Notes: generated by a model from the letters alone, not told the origin. Numbered from the stretch's first letter, positions 36,552 through 47,043 are shown. The stretch: DNA of 64,000 nt from an uncultured Chelatococcus sp. (GCA_937863995.1 CALMIK010000078.1:1-64000), one strand, 5' to 3'. Numbers and translations are program-made.

Positions 36552-39500
36552 TTATCGAAAATCCCGTGTCTTGACCGTGATCCCACGGTTGCGCGAGTCC
36601 GGCGATGGCGAACCGTGCCCGGATTCTTCCCCCCGGCCATGGGTGAGCGCAAATGTCTCGTCGCGCGCACCTACACTGGCAAGGTCGCGTGACAGGTCTG
36701 TGATCCGATAGGCGACGAGATGCACGACCTCGCCCTCGCGCTGGATGCGGCCCTGCACCGCGATCATACCGGCCGTAAGGATCGTCCTGCGGAGCTGTTC
36801 GAACACCTTTTTCCAGACGACGATATTGGCGATGCCGGATTCATCCTCCAGCGTGATGAACATCACGCCCTTGGCTGAGCCGGGGCGCTGGCGAACCAGA
36901 ACGATACCGGCAGCCTCCAGCCAGCGGCGATCGCGCGCGCCCATTGCCTCGGTGCAGGTGACGATCCGGCGCCTTGCAAGATCGGCCCGCAGAAAGGCGA
37001 CCGGATGCCGGCGCAGCGAGAGGCCGGTATGGGCATAGTCCTCAACCACCTCGCGCCCGGCAGCCATGGGCCGCAACGGGATGAAGGGCTCGATAACCTC
37101 CACTGCGGGGGAATCCTCGCGCGCGGACGCGGCCGCGAACAGTGGCAGTTCCTCGTCGCGCAGGCCCTTGATCGCCCAGAGCGCTTCGCGTCGCGCCAGG
37201 CCGAAGGCGGGACGGAAGCCATCGGCCTCGGCGAGATGAACCAGGGCGGCGACAGCTATGCCGGCCCGCCGCCAGAGATCCTCCAGCGACGTGAAGGGCT
37301 CCTCGCTCCGCGCCGCGACGATGGCGGCGGCATGGGCATTGGATAGCCCCTTGGCCATGCGCAATCCGAGGCGGACCGCAAGGCGGGCCCCGTCGCCGCC
37401 CGGCTCCAGCGTGCAGTCCCATCTCGATGCATTGACGCAGATGGGCCGGACCTCGACGCCGTGGTCGCGAGCGTCACGCACGATCTGGGCGGGGGCGTAG
37501 AACCCCATCGGCTGGCTGTTCAACAGCGCCGCGCAGAAGGCGTCAGGGTGGTGGCATTTCAGCCAGGCCGAGGCATAGGCGAGCAATGCGAATGACGCGG
37601 CGTGGCTTTCGGGGAATCCGTAGGAGCCGAAGCCTTCCAACTGCCTGAAGGTTCGCTCGGCGAAGTCCCGCTCGTAGCCATTGGCGATCATGCCGTCGAT
37701 CAGTTTCTGGCCGAACTTCGAGACGCCGCCCGTGGTTTTGAAGGTTGCCATCGCCCGTCTGAGCTGGTCGGCCTCGCCGGGCGTAAAGCCGCCGCACGAG
37801 ATGGCAATCCGCATGGCCTGTTCCTGGAACAAAGGCACGCCCAAAGTCTTTTTCAGCACTTTTTCCAGCTCGGGCTTTGGATATTCGACCTTTTCCTTTT
37901 TCTCCCGGCGGCGCAGGTAAGGATGAACCATGTCGCCTTGGATCGGGCCGGGCCGGACGATGGCGACCTGCACGACGAGATCGTAATAGGTGCGCGGTTT
38001 CAAACGCGGCAGCATCGACATCTGCGCCCTGGACTCGATTTGGAATGTGCCGAGCGTGTCGGCCTTGCAAATCATGTCGTAGGTGCGCGGGTCTTCGGTC
38101 GGGATCGTCGCCAGATCGAGCGCGATGCCCTTGTGCTCCGCAATGAGGTTGAGCCCCTTGCGGATGCAGGTCAGCATGCCGAGCGCCAGCACGTCGACCT
38201 TCATGAAGCGCAGGGTGTCGATGTCGTCCTTGTCCCACTCGATGATCTGGCGATCCGCCATGGCCGCAGGCTCGATGGGCACGAGATCATCCAGCCGGTC
38301 ATGGGTCAGGACAAAGCCGCCGGGATGCTGCGACAGATGCCTCGGCGCCCCGCGAAGCTGCGCCGCCAGTTCGAGCGTCAGCCGCAGCCGCCGGTCCCCG
38401 GTGTTCAGGTTCAGCGCGCGCAGGTCCTGATCGGTGATGCCGTCGCTCCAACGACCCAACAGAGTGGACAGCGTCTGGATCAGGTCTTCGGGCAAGCCCA
38501 TCGCCTTGCCGACATCGCGCAACGCGCCTTTGGAGCGATAGCGGGTGACGGTCGCTGTCAGCGCGGCGCGGTCGCGACCGTAATGATCGTAAACCCACTG
38601 GATGACTTCCTCGCGCCGTGTATGTTCGAAATCGACGTCTATGTCCGGCGGTTCCCGCCGCTCCTCGGAAATGAAACGTTCAAAGAGCAGGTCGTTGTGG
38701 CCGGGATCGATGGCGGTGATGCCCAGGACATAGCAGACGGCGCTGTTGGCGGCCGATCCTCTCCCCTGACAGAGGATGCCGCGGGACCGGGCAAAGCGGA
38801 CGATGCTGTGGACGGTCAGGAAATACGGCGCGTAATCGAGCTTGCCGATCAGGCCCAGCTCATGGCGCAGTGTCGCCGCCACCTCGTCCGGGACGCCCTG
38901 AGGATAGCGCCCGGCCGCGCCTTCCCACGTCAGTTGCTCCAGCGTTTCCTGCGGGCTCAGCGCCGGATCGTCGCGCTCCTCGGGATATTGGTAGCGCAGC
39001 TCATCCAGCGAGAAACGGCAACGCTCAGCGATCTCCAGCGTGCGGGCCAGAGCCTCGGGCCAGCGGGCGAACAGGCGGTGCATCTCGGTCGCAGGCTTGA
39101 GGTAGCGGTCGGCATGGCGTTCGCGCCGAAAGCCAAGAGCCTCGATGGTGGTGTTGTGCCGGATCGCCGTCACCACGTCCTGCAACATGCGGCGGCCGGG
39201 TTCGTGGAACAGCACGTCGTTGGTCGCGACGGTCGACACCCCGAAGCGCTGCGCCAGTTGCGATAATTCCCACAGCCGCATCTGGTCGTTGGGCCGCCGG
39301 CGCAGGGTCAGCGCCAGATAGGCGCGGTCGCCGAAGGCATCGCGCAGCCGGCGCAGGCGCAACCCGCACTCGTCATCGGGCAGATCCGGCGCCATGACCA
39401 CGATCAGCCCGTCGCCATAGGCAACGAGATCGGCCCATTCCAGATGACATTTGCCCTTGCCGGCCCGCCCCTTGCCGAGGGTCAGGAGGCGACACAGCCG

Positions 39501-39782
39501 CGACCATGCCGCGCGGTCGGTCGGATAGACCAGCACCGACATGCCGCAGGCAAGATCGAGCCGGCAGCCGGGGATCAGCCGCACCCCGGTCGCCTTGGCG
39601 GCCTCATGAGCGCGGACGATTCCCGCAAGCGTGTTGCGATCCGCCACCGCCAGCGCCTCGATCCCCATCAGGGCGGCGGCGGTGAACAGTTCCTCGGCCG
39701 AGGACGCGCCGCGCAGGAAGGAGAAGTGGCTCGTCACCTGCAATTCCGCGTAACGAAGGCCGTTCCGCTGAGCCCCCGTCAT
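36552..39782 (-). CDS. dnaE2: Error-prone DNA polymerase DnaE2 (ImuC)
   Basis: A 1076-aa C-family polymerase subunit responsible for translesion synthesis and SOS mutagenesis. It has an N-terminal PHP domain ([17 protein letters not shown]), the polymerase core with the catalytic aspartates in [16 protein letters not shown] and [13 protein letters not shown], a helix-hairpin-helix region, and a C-terminal OB domain ([20 protein letters not shown]). Its length of about 1,080 aa and the lack of the DnaE1-type C-terminal tail fit DnaE2. It overlaps imuB by 4 bp and is the last gene of the imuA-imuB-dnaE2 cassette. Confidence 0.95.
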   Translation of the reverse strand: MTGAQRNGLRYAELQVTSHFSFLRGASSAEELFTAAALMGIEALAVADRNTLAGIVRAHEAAKATGVRLIPGCRLDLACGMSVLVYPTDRAAWSRLCRLLTLGKGRAGKGKCHLEWADLVAYGDGLIVVMAPDLPDDECGLRLRRLRDAFGDRAYLALTLRRRPNDQMRLWELSQLAQRFGVSTVATNDVLFHEPGRRMLQDVVTAIRHNTTIEALGFRRERHADRYLKPATEMHRLFARWPEALARTLEIAERCRFSLDELRYQYPEERDDPALSPQETLEQLTWEGAAGRYPQGVPDEVAATLRHELGLIGKLDYAPYFLTVHSIVRFARSRGILCQGRGSAANSAVCYVLGITAIDPGHNDLLFERFISEERREPPDIDVDFEHTRREEVIQWVYDHYGRDRAALTATVTRYRSKGALRDVGKAMGLPEDLIQTLSTLLGRWSDGITDQDLRALNLNTGDRRLRLTLELAAQLRGAPRHLSQHPGGFVLTHDRLDDLVPIEPAAMADRQIIEWDKDDIDTLRFMKVDVLALGMLTCIRKGLNLIAEHKGIALDLATIPTEDPRTYDMICKADTLGTFQIESRAQMSMLPRLKPRTYYDLVVQVAIVRPGPIQGDMVHPYLRRREKKEKVEYPKPELEKVLKKTLGVPLFQEQAMRIAISCGGFTPGEADQLRRAMATFKTTGGVSKFGQKLIDGMIANGYERDFAERTFRQLEGFGSYGFPESHAASFALLAYASAWLKCHHPDAFCAALLNSQPMGFYAPAQIVRDARDHGVEVRPICVNASRWDCTLEPGGDGARLAVRLGLRMAKGLSNAHAAAIVAARSEEPFTSLEDLWRRAGIAVAALVHLAEADGFRPAFGLARREALWAIKGLRDEELPLFAAASAREDSPAVEVIEPFIPLRPMAAGREVVEDYAHTGLSLRRHPVAFLRADLARRRIVTCTEAMGARDRRWLEAAGIVLVRQRPGSAKGVMFITLEDESGIANIVVWKKVFEQLRRTILTAGMIAVQGRIQREGEVVHLVAYRITDLSRDLASVGARDETFALTHGRGEESGHGSPSPDSRNRGITVKTRDFR

Positions 39783-41302
39783 CCGAAAACTCCATGCAGG
39801 AACCAGCGATGCGAGCCTGTGGCCGCATCCTCGCCGTCGCCGGCGCGGAAGACCCAGAAGCGCTGGCCCGATTCATCTTCGAGGCGGAAGTAGTCGCGCA
39901 CCGCGACCAGTTCGGCATCGCTTTTCCACCATTCCCCGAACACCCGCTCGGGACCGTCGGCCCGTTTGACGCGCCGGCGCACGCCCCGCCATGCGATCCA
40001 GTTCGGCGGATGGTCGGGTAGCAGCCCCATGGTCTCTATCGGCTCGGGACGCGGCAGCAGACGCGCGGGGCGCGGCCAGTGGTCCGGCCAGCCCGCGCCG
40101 GTGTCCCCGGCCAGCGCCGGGATGCGGCGGACCGATCGTTCCGGCACGTCGCTGGCGACCGGGGCGAAGCGATAGATCGCTTTTGCGCCCACCCGGTTGG
40201 CGAGCGTGTCGATCAGGCCCGACAGATCTGGCTCGGCCGGCGCGATCAGGCTGTTCGGCGCCTGTTTCGCGGCCAGAGGTTCGGCAAGGGGGGCCGCCAG
40301 CGTCATGATCTCGATGCCGAGACCGGGGTCGATGGTTTCGATCCTGTCGCAGAGCAGGCGGTTCAGGTGTTTGGGGTCGCGCACCGGCCGAGCCAGCCCG
40401 ATGCGAACAGTCTCAACGCGATTGTCGACCCGGTGGCAGAGCAGATCGAGGCGGCGCGCACCGACGCCACGCTCTTCCAGCATGGCGCAGAGCGCCATGA
40501 CCAGCTTGCCAATGTAGCGCGCAATTGTCTCGGGAGCACCGATGGGTTCGGCGAAGCTGCGCCGCGCCTCGATCATGTCGTCGGGCCGGAGAGGGACGAT
40601 CGGCTCTGCCGCCTGGCCGAGAGCCTGATCGAGCCTGCGGCAGAGTTCGGGGCCGAAGCGGCGGGTCAGCGGCGCGCGCGGTTGGCCGATCAGGTCGCCG
40701 ATACGGGCGAAGCCCAGATCGCGCAGCCCGGCGGAAATAACGGATTGAAGGCGCAGCGCCTCCAGCGGCAGCGGCGAGAGAACGGGGATGGCTTCACCGG
40801 GTGGCGCGATGGTGACAGGACCCGCCCCATGGCGCGCGAGCGCATGGGCCGCGCCCCAGCTGTCGGCAACGGCTGCGCGGGCGCCGACGCCGCACATGGC
40901 AAGCCGCCCGGCCAGCGCCTCCAGCATGGCGGCCTCGCCGCCGTGCAGATGGTCGGCGCCCGTCGAATCGATGACGATCCCGTCCGGCGCATCGACTGCG
41001 ACGATGGGCGCGATCCGCTGCAACACCCACAGCGCGAGGCGTTCGAGACCCTCCGCATCGGCCTGAAGGTCGGCCGGTTCGATCGCCAGCCCCGGCACCA
41101 GCGCCTGCGCCTTGGTCACGGGCATCCCGCCCCGCAATCCGAGCCTCCACGCAGCCGCATCCACCGCCGTGACGACGCGACGATTGCGATCCCGCCCCGC
41201 AATGATCAGCGGCGTCTCAGCCGGCGGCGCTGTGTCGCCGGCCTTCCGCCGCAGCCGGTCTGTCGGCCATGTCGGCAGGAAGACCGAGATGACCCGAGCC
41301 AT
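39779..41302 (-). CDS. imuB: Y-family polymerase-like protein ImuB
   Basis: A 507-aa Y-family polymerase homologue that acts as a hub between the beta clamp, ImuA and DnaE2. N-terminal features: [35 protein letters not shown], and [15 protein letters not shown] in place of the catalytic motif of true polymerases. In this family ImuB is known to be catalytically inactive. The start at 41302 ([12 protein letters not shown]) is chosen as the canonical N-terminus; it lies inside the imuA 3' end (86-bp overlap). The C-terminal part ([27 protein letters not shown]) is typical of ImuB. Confidence 0.92.
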   Translation of the reverse strand: MARVISVFLPTWPTDRLRRKAGDTAPPAETPLIIAGRDRNRRVVTAVDAAAWRLGLRGGMPVTKAQALVPGLAIEPADLQADAEGLERLALWVLQRIAPIVAVDAPDGIVIDSTGADHLHGGEAAMLEALAGRLAMCGVGARAAVADSWGAAHALARHGAGPVTIAPPGEAIPVLSPLPLEALRLQSVISAGLRDLGFARIGDLIGQPRAPLTRRFGPELCRRLDQALGQAAEPIVPLRPDDMIEARRSFAEPIGAPETIARYIGKLVMALCAMLEERGVGARRLDLLCHRVDNRVETVRIGLARPVRDPKHLNRLLCDRIETIDPGLGIEIMTLAAPLAEPLAAKQAPNSLIAPAEPDLSGLIDTLANRVGAKAIYRFAPVASDVPERSVRRIPALAGDTGAGWPDHWPRPARLLPRPEPIETMGLLPDHPPNWIAWRGVRRRVKRADGPERVFGEWWKSDAELVAVRDYFRLEDESGQRFWVFRAGDGEDAATGSHRWFLHGVFG

Positions 41303-41978
41303 CGCATGCCTCCAGTTCCATTTCGAGAGATTCGCCACCCCGCGCCCGGATCAGTTCGATGAGCCAGCGTGCGCGCCCCACGCCGGGCACCGGCAGGGCA
41401 ACCGAGGGCAGGACCGAGACGCGCCATCGCGTCATCGCCGCGGTCGGCTGCCCGAAATCGCTGGCCTCGGACTGCCGCCGCCAGCGCCGGAGGGCAAGGC
41501 CGATGACGCCGCTTTGCTTCGCGGCCAGATGCAGCCGCCGCGAGGCGGTCATCGACAGCCGTGCGATATCGCCAATGACCGCTCCAAGCCCGCCATGGCG
41601 CAACCCTTCCTCCATGCAGGTCAGCACGGACTTGTCGTCTCCGGCCTCGACATGGATCACCCGGTTGGGTGTGAGGCCGGACTGTTCGAGGCCGGGCGCG
41701 AAGAGATCCTGTCGGGTGACGCACCACAGCACCTTGCCCTGCGTCCGCGCGGCGATGCCGGCGACGAAACACGCGGCCGCCGCACCATCCAGCGCACCAT
41801 TGCCGCCGCCCGCGATCTCATGCAGGCAGCCGAGCGCCAGCCCGCCGCCCTGCAGCCTCCGGTCCAGTCGGGGAATGCCGAAAGGCAGCACTTCGCGCAT
41901 GCGCGCGCCGTCTCCCTCAAGCTGCGAGATGCGCGTGCGAAGGGCCGCAAGAGCTGGATTGATGACGCGCTCGTGCAT
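41217..41978 (-). CDS. imuA: SOS mutagenesis protein ImuA
   Basis: A 253-aa RecA-like accessory protein of the ImuABC mutasome. Recognisable parts are LRTRISQLEG, the alphaproteobacterial block PFGIPRLDRRLQGGGLALGC, LHEIAGGGN, a P-loop-like core with KVLWCVTRQDLFAPGL, and GLGAVIGDIARLSMTASRRL. It is first in the operon, and a perfect LexA box lies 48-62 bp upstream, so the cassette should be induced by DNA damage. Confidence 0.92.
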   Translation of the reverse strand: MHERVINPALAALRTRISQLEGDGARMREVLPFGIPRLDRRLQGGGLALGCLHEIAGGGNGALDGAAAACFVAGIAARTQGKVLWCVTRQDLFAPGLEQSGLTPNRVIHVEAGDDKSVLTCMEEGLRHGGLGAVIGDIARLSMTASRRLHLAAKQSGVIGLALRRWRRQSEASDFGQPTAAMTRWRVSVLPSVALPVPGVGRARWLIELIRARGGESLEMELEACDGSGHLGLPADMADRPAAAEGRRHSAAG

Positions 41979-42025
41979 GCCGAAGGGAAACTCCGGGTCT
42001 GTCCAAAGGCAAATCCTTTTGCCTT

Positions 42026-42040
42026 GTTCTTTATTTGTTC
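42026..42040 (-). promoter_or_regulatory. LexA box (GTTC-N7-GTTC) of imuA-imuB-dnaE2
   Basis: GTTC (42026-42029), seven bases and GTTC (42037-42040) form the alphaproteobacterial LexA direct-repeat operator (GAAC-N7-GAAC when read along the transcribed strand), 48 bp upstream of the imuA ATG. Confidence 0.88.
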
Positions 42041-42140
42041 CATTTCCGCGCGAGAGTCAATCTGAGTCCTGGCCGATGCGAACGGAAGCCTGATACCGGT
42101 TTCTGGGGTGTAGGGGCGGCAAAGGCCAGGCAAAGGGTTT

Positions 42141-42394
42141 TCCCAATCGCTTTCTGACCGACAGAAGACCGCGACGAAGGGGAAGAAGCGGACCTCGACG
42201 GCCGATCTCCCGACCGGGCCGAAGGAGCTGCGTGCGTCGGTGCTGCCGCTCGATGACGGCCTCCATGCGCTGCAGGCGACGATCCCGCACCTGACGCGAT
42301 CTTCCCTGCATCGCGGCCTGCAACGACACATTATCCCCCGGCTGCCCGACGTGGGGGCGACAAACAGCCGGGGCAGGAGTTCAAGAGCTATCCG
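42141..42394 (+). pseudogene. IS481-family transposase fragment
   Basis: The plus frame gives DRQKTATKGKKRTSTADLP, GPKELRASV, then LPLDDGLHALQATIPHLTRS and SSLHRGLQRH, all matching the N-terminal HTH region of IS481 transposases. Compared with the family about 15 residues are missing between RASV and LPLDD. A frameshift near 42352 moves the continuation (GDKQPGQEFKSYP) to another frame, after which similarity ends. The integrase core is absent. It is a relic in the 466-bp gap between the SOS operon and the dicarboxylate cluster; no inverted repeats were found. Confidence 0.75.
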
Positions 42395-42444
42395 AATTTG
42401 GAGGAAGCTCTGGACCTCGGGTCACACGAAACGTCCGAAATGCT

Positions 42445-43287
42445 TTATTCCGCTGCGGCTTGCATTGTCATGACGCCTGCGGCGTTCTGCACCCAAAGCT
42501 GGATTCCATCCTTTTCGCGCCGTCCGTTGGCGGTGAAAACCGCGCCGTCGAACAGCGGCGAGGTGCCGCGGAAGGTGAAGCGGCCGGGAAAGCGGTCGCC
42601 GTTCAGTTGCCGGGCCATGCGCAACAGGTAGGTTGCCTGAAGCGGACCGTGGACGATCAGGCCGGGATAGAACTCTTCCCGGATGCAATAATCGCGGTCG
42701 TAATGAATGCGATGGCCATTGAAGGTCACGGCCGAATAGCGTGACAGCAGCGTGGGCGTTGCCTGGATATGAAGCTCGACATCGGGCGCAGGCAGCTCCG
42801 CCTTTGGCGGCTCCCCACCTTTCGGTGGCTCGATGGCGCGATAGACGATGTCGTGTCGCTCGCCAAGCGCCGCGCCGCGCGTGGTGTAGTAGTCGTGCTG
42901 AACGGTCACGAAGCACAGCGATCCGGTACGGCCGGTCTTCACCGCCACATCCTGTACGCGGGAAACGCGATGCACCTCATCGCCGACGCGGAATTCGTCG
43001 GTGAAGCGCAGTTCGCCGCCTGCCCACATGCGGCGCGGCAGGGGCACCGGCGGCAGGAAGCCGCCGCGCGCGGGGTGACCGTCGGCGCCGAGGCCGGACA
43101 TCGGCGCGATATCCGGCGAGAGGCACCAATGAATCCCGACCGGGGCGGGATCTTCCGCGCCCAGATTGCACGGTTCGTCGAGCACCGCCGCGAGGCTGCT
43201 CGCAAGCCGCGGCGTGATGGTGTCGAAGCTCTCACGTTCCAGGCCGATCCAGCTCTTGAGATGGTCGATGTCGAGTTCGATGGACAT
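42445..43287 (-). CDS. MaoC/FAS1-like CoA-ester hydratase (itaconyl/mesaconyl-CoA hydratase type)
   Basis: A 280-aa double hot-dog protein of the FAS1-like dehydratase (HTD2/mesaconyl-C4-CoA hydratase) group. The N-terminal half contains LPPVPLPRRMWAGGELRF. The C-terminal half contains the hydratase motif FNGHRIHYDRDYCIREEFYP followed by GLIVHGPLQATYLL. Such enzymes hydrate unsaturated C5 dicarboxylyl-CoA esters, for example mesaconyl- or itaconyl-CoA to citramalyl-CoA. It is the last gene of a minus-strand operon with CitE-like lyase, MmgE/PrpD and acyl-CoA dehydrogenase, and lies 9 bp after the last of these. Confidence 0.85.
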   Translation of the reverse strand: MSIELDIDHLKSWIGLERESFDTITPRLASSLAAVLDEPCNLGAEDPAPVGIHWCLSPDIAPMSGLGADGHPARGGFLPPVPLPRRMWAGGELRFTDEFRVGDEVHRVSRVQDVAVKTGRTGSLCFVTVQHDYYTTRGAALGERHDIVYRAIEPPKGGEPPKAELPAPDVELHIQATPTLLSRYSAVTFNGHRIHYDRDYCIREEFYPGLIVHGPLQATYLLRMARQLNGDRFPGRFTFRGTSPLFDGAVFTANGRREKDGIQLWVQNAAGVMTMQAAAE

Positions 43288-43296
43288 GGGACGGCC

Positions 43297-44466
43297 TCAG
43301 TAGGAGCGCGGCATGCCGAGAACGTGCTCGGCGACGTAACTGAGAATAAGGTTCGTGGAGATGGGCGCGACCTGGTAGAGGCGCGTCTCGCGAAACTTGC
43401 GTTCGACATCGTACTCGGAGGCAAAGCCGAAACCGCCGTGGAACTGGATGCAGGCGTTGGCCGCCTCCCAGGATGCCTTCGCGGCAAGATACTTGGCCAT
43501 GTTGGCCTGCGTGCCGCAAGGTTTGCCGGCGTCATACAGGCGGCAGGCCTCATAGCGCATCAGGTTGGCGGCTTCGATCTCGATATAGGCTTCGGCGATG
43601 GGGAACTGCACGCCCTGATTCTGGCCGATGGGGCGGCCGAATACCACGCGGTTCTTGACGTAGTCCACCACCTTGTCTGTAAACCAGTAACCGTCTCCGA
43701 TGCATTCGGCGGCGATCAGCACGCGCTCGGCATTGAGGCCGGTGAGGATGTACTTGAAGCCATGCCCTTCCTCGCCGATCAGATTGTCGGCGGGAATTTC
43801 AAGCTCGTCGAAGAACAGTTCGTTGGTCTCGTGATTGACCATGTTCGGGATCGGACGCACCTGCATGCCCTTCTTCATCGCTTCCTTGATGTCGACGAGA
43901 AAGATGGACAGGCCCTCGGACTTCTTCGCGACATGCTCCAGCGGCGTGGTGCGGGCGAGGAGAACCATGAGATCGGAGTGCTGAACGCGCGAGATCCAGA
44001 CCTTCTGGCCGTTGACGACATAGCGGTCGCCCTTGCGGACCGCGACGGTCTTGATCTTCGTGGTGTCGGTGCCGGTGGTGGGCTCGGTGACGCCCATGGA
44101 CTGCAGCCGCAGCTCGCCGGAGGCGATCCGGGGCAGGTAATATTCGCGCTGGGCAGCGGAGCCGTGCCGGATCAGCGTCGTCATGTTGTACATCTGGCCG
44201 TGGCATGCGCCCGAGTTGCCGCCCGCCCGGTTGATCTCCTCCATGATGATCGAGGCCGCGGTAAGGCCCAGGCCCGCGCCGCCGTATTCTTCCGGAATGA
44301 GCGCCGCCATCCAGCCCTCGCGTGTCAGCGCGTCGACGAAGGCTTCCGGGTAAGCGCGTTCTTCGTCGACGCGCCGATGATACTCGGGTGGAAAGTTGGC
44401 GCAAAGCGCGCGGATGCCCTCGCGGATATCGGCATGGGCGTCACGAGGGGTGGTGGACTCGTTCAC
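43297..44466 (-). CDS. Acyl-CoA dehydrogenase
   Basis: A 389-aa FAD-dependent acyl-CoA dehydrogenase: IPEEYGGAGLGLTAASIIME, the FAD-binding sequences MGVTEPTTGTDTTKIKT and VWISRVQHSD, and FHGGFGFASEYDVER at the end of the domain. The usual C-terminal catalytic Glu in a YEGT-type motif is not seen (YQVAPIS instead), so the base may come from helix G (LNAERVLIAAE), as in isovaleryl-CoA dehydrogenase. In this operon the product would be an alpha,beta-unsaturated dicarboxylyl-CoA for the neighbouring hydratase; methylsuccinyl-CoA is one possible substrate. Confidence 0.87.
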   Translation of the reverse strand: MNESTTPRDAHADIREGIRALCANFPPEYHRRVDEERAYPEAFVDALTREGWMAALIPEEYGGAGLGLTAASIIMEEINRAGGNSGACHGQMYNMTTLIRHGSAAQREYYLPRIASGELRLQSMGVTEPTTGTDTTKIKTVAVRKGDRYVVNGQKVWISRVQHSDLMVLLARTTPLEHVAKKSEGLSIFLVDIKEAMKKGMQVRPIPNMVNHETNELFFDELEIPADNLIGEEGHGFKYILTGLNAERVLIAAECIGDGYWFTDKVVDYVKNRVVFGRPIGQNQGVQFPIAEAYIEIEAANLMRYEACRLYDAGKPCGTQANMAKYLAAKASWEAANACIQFHGGFGFASEYDVERKFRETRLYQVAPISTNLILSYVAEHVLGMPRSY

Positions 44467-44536
44467 AGAATTCTCTCCGCAGAAATGAGCCGGCCGGCGC
44501 GGCGGTGCGTCGCGGGCCGTCGGGAAAACGGGGCGT

Positions 44537-45892
44537 TCAGGCGAAATGCGCGCGCACGTCCTGCGCCGTTGGCAGCGCGCGCAGCTTGCTCAGGAGCGTG
44601 TCGGCGCCGGCGTTCAGCACCGGGCCGGCCAGGGTGCGGAACTTCTCGGCGCTCGCCTGCGCTGAAGGAAAGGTCTCAGGCTCGCCGGAAGGGTCGTCGA
44701 CGCGCAGCACCGTGGTCTCGCCGCGCGCCACGATTTCAAGCGTGGCCCCGAAGGGGTGGCGCAGTCCTTCCAGACTGGTGTCGCGCACCACCGTGACCCG
44801 GTCCGCGAGCGCGTCGATGCCCGGTGCGCCGAGCAGGTCGTAGTCGTCCCAGCCGAAGCGGCCGCGCGTGAGGGCGACGGCGGCCGCGAACGGCATGGAA
44901 AACTGTCCCTCGACGATGCTGCGCGCGCGGCGCTTGCCCGCGAGCGGCTCGCCCACCAGCGTGATGCCGTTGCGATGCAGCCCCACGCTGATGCTGTCGA
45001 TCTCATCCACCCGCCAGCCATGTTCGCGCCGCAGCGCCAGGATGCCGTCGACGGCGGCATGGGTATAACGGCAGGCGGGATAGGGCTTCACGCCGATCTG
45101 CAGCGTTTCCCACACACTGCCCAGTCCCGCGGTGGCGCGTGCGGCATCGGCGCCGTCGCTGTAGCCTTGCAGCAGGCCGTGCTTGCCCTCGATCGCATCG
45201 GCCGAGCCGATAAAACCCTCGGCGGCGAGCGTTGCGGCGATAAGGCCCTTCATCGCGGCCTCTCCCACCTGGTAGCGCTTGTTCCAGGCGCCGTTTTCCA
45301 GGAACTGCAGCGATCCCGAGGCCTGGCTCGCGGCGATGCCGAAGGCGTTGGCGATGTCGGCGGCGTCGAGAGACAGCAGCCTGCCCGCAGCCGCGGCGGC
45401 GCCGAAGACGCCTGCGGTAGCGGTGGGATGGAAACCGCGCGCGTAGTGGGCGGCGGGGTCGAGCGCCAGCCCGAGGCGACAGCAGACCTCGAAGCCGATC
45501 ACCACGGCGGCGAGAAAGTCCGCGCCCGAGGCGCCGGTGAGTTCGGCCGCGGCCAGCGCCGCAGGCACTACCGGCGCGCTGGGGTGCAGGGAGCTGTCCG
45601 CGTGCGTGTCGTCGAAGTCGAGCGAGTGGCCGAAGGCGCCGTTGAGCAGGGCCGCTGCCGCCGGCGGATACCGCCGGTTGAGGCCGAAAACGAGGCATTC
45701 GTCGCCCCTGTCCATGCCGAGGCGGGCAAGGGCGGCCAGTATCGCGGGGCTCGAGTCGGCCTCGTTGGCGGCGCGCACGGCCGACCCGATCAGGTCGGTC
45801 GTGAGGGCGAGGGCGCGCGCGGGCACTTCCGGCGGCAGATCGGCGCTGCTGGTCTGCGCGGCGAAGGCTGCCAGTATTTGCGTGGCTGACAT
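44537..45892 (-). CDS. MmgE/PrpD family protein
   Basis: A 451-aa member of the MmgE/PrpD family, which includes 2-methylcitrate dehydratase and cis-aconitate decarboxylase. Typical sequences are NGAFGHSLDFDDTH (active-site Asp/His region), FGIAASQASGSLQFLENGAW, KPYPACRYTHAAVDGI and the C-terminal lid. The ATG at 45892 follows GGAGG. It lies between the lyase and the acyl-CoA dehydrogenase genes (19 and 70 bp). A dehydratase or decarboxylase acting on a branched tricarboxylate or dicarboxylate is likely; the substrate is not defined. Confidence 0.85.
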   Translation of the reverse strand: MSATQILAAFAAQTSSADLPPEVPARALALTTDLIGSAVRAANEADSSPAILAALARLGMDRGDECLVFGLNRRYPPAAAALLNGAFGHSLDFDDTHADSSLHPSAPVVPAALAAAELTGASGADFLAAVVIGFEVCCRLGLALDPAAHYARGFHPTATAGVFGAAAAAGRLLSLDAADIANAFGIAASQASGSLQFLENGAWNKRYQVGEAAMKGLIAATLAAEGFIGSADAIEGKHGLLQGYSDGADAARATAGLGSVWETLQIGVKPYPACRYTHAAVDGILALRREHGWRVDEIDSISVGLHRNGITLVGEPLAGKRRARSIVEGQFSMPFAAAVALTRGRFGWDDYDLLGAPGIDALADRVTVVRDTSLEGLRHPFGATLEIVARGETTVLRVDDPSGEPETFPSAQASAEKFRTLAGPVLNAGADTLLSKLRALPTAQDVRAHFA

Positions 45893-45911
45893 GACGTTGA
45901 GCCTCCTGGTT

Positions 45912-46736
45912 TCAGCCGTTCGACGGCAAGGGCGCGTTGGCGCGGCTGAGGATCTGACGGGCGCGGGCGACGACCGGGGCATCGACCATGCTGCCGTCGA
46001 CCCGCACCGCGCCGCCCTGCGACGCGGCGTCGATCACGCGGTTCGCCCAGTCGATGTCAGCCGGGCGGGGAAGAAACCCCTGCCGCGCGGGCGCTATCTG
46101 CGCGGGATGAATGAGCAGCTTGCCGCCGAAGCCAAGCTCGACCGCATGGGCGCAGTCCTCGAGCACGGCGGCTTCGTCGCCGATTGCCGTCGTGACGCCG
46201 TCGAGCGGGGCGGGCAGGCCCGCAAGCCTGGAGGCAAGCACGATTTCCGAGCGCGCCGACAAGAGAGAGCGGGGCGTATGCGCCATGGCGAGATCGGCCG
46301 CATAATCGATGGAGCCGAAGGCGATGCGGCTTGCCGCCGTGGCGATGGCCCGCACGTTGGCAACGCCCGATGCACTCTCCACCAGCGCGATGACCGGCAA
46401 CGATGTGCGGCGCGCCACGGTGGCGATATCGTCGGCGCTCTCCGCCTTCGGCAGGACGACCGCGCCGATGGGCAGCGCCGCTGCCGTGGCGAGATCCGCG
46501 TCGTGCCACGGCGTGCCGATTGCATTGATGCGCAGTGCGATCGGCACGTGCGTGGACAAGCCGGCGAAAGCCTGCGCGAGCCCGGCGCGGGCCGCATCCT
46601 TGTTGTCCGGGGTGACGGCGTCTTCCAGATCGACGAACACCGCATCGGGACCGGCTGCGATCGCTTTTGCGATGCGCTCAGGGCGGTCGGCAGGGACGAA
46701 AAGCGGCAACGCTATCGTATCGAGAAGCTTGATCAT
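45912..46736 (-). CDS. CitE-like CoA-ester lyase (HpcH/HpaI family)
   Basis: A 274-aa lyase of the citramalyl-CoA/malyl-CoA lyase group. It has LFVPADRPERIAKAIA, the metal-binding VFVDLEDAVTPDNKDAAR, a conserved Arg in IALRINAIG, VVLPKAESADDI, IALVESASGV and LLIHPAQIAPARQGFLP. It would cleave a beta-hydroxyacyl-CoA such as citramalyl-CoA to acetyl-CoA and pyruvate. The ATG at 46736 is preferred; a GTG at 46754 would add six residues. It heads the minus-strand operon and is divergent from the CaiB transferase gene at 47044. Confidence 0.87.
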   Translation of the reverse strand: MIKLLDTIALPLFVPADRPERIAKAIAAGPDAVFVDLEDAVTPDNKDAARAGLAQAFAGLSTHVPIALRINAIGTPWHDADLATAAALPIGAVVLPKAESADDIATVARRTSLPVIALVESASGVANVRAIATAASRIAFGSIDYAADLAMAHTPRSLLSARSEIVLASRLAGLPAPLDGVTTAIGDEAAVLEDCAHAVELGFGGKLLIHPAQIAPARQGFLPRPADIDWANRVIDAASQGGAVRVDGSMVDAPVVARARQILSRANAPLPSNG

Positions 46737-47043
46737 CCGCAGCAATCCAATCACGACAAGCCATTCATGGCGTCGTGCAGGATGGGACTTGCAGGGCTAT
46801 ACTGGAAATATATTTTTTCTTTCATTGCAATCGCAATTTTTTATGGCCCGATTGCATGTATCGGATGCGTCCGGGGAGCGAGCGCAGGAACCCGCGCGCG
46901 GGCGGGAGGTATAACGCAACACTATGCCCGCTGGAGGAAGCTGTTATTTGAAGTGATGGCTGATTTCGCCAATCTTCAAGGCAGACAGAAGTGCATCCGG
47001 CACTTTCCGATAGATATATCCGACACTCACGCTGGTTCGCTCA
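46737..47043. other. Divergent control region, CitE-like lyase / CaiB transferase
   Basis: A 307-bp gap with an AT-rich centre (46801-46850) holding several GCAAT/ATTGC half-sites (46824-46837) but no pair with the 29-bp spacing seen elsewhere. Promoters for both operons must lie here; I cannot place them with confidence. Confidence 0.4.

Noticed and set aside
37602..39266. Open plus frame of 554 codons opposite dnaE2
   Set aside because: dnaE2 is clearly conserved along its full length on the minus strand; the plus frame has no recognisable domain.
46801..46855. GCAAT/ATTGC half-sites in the lyase/CaiB control region as a sixth paired operator
   Set aside because: The best single matches are 7-8 of 10 and neither has a partner at 29 bp on either side, unlike the five accepted promoters.
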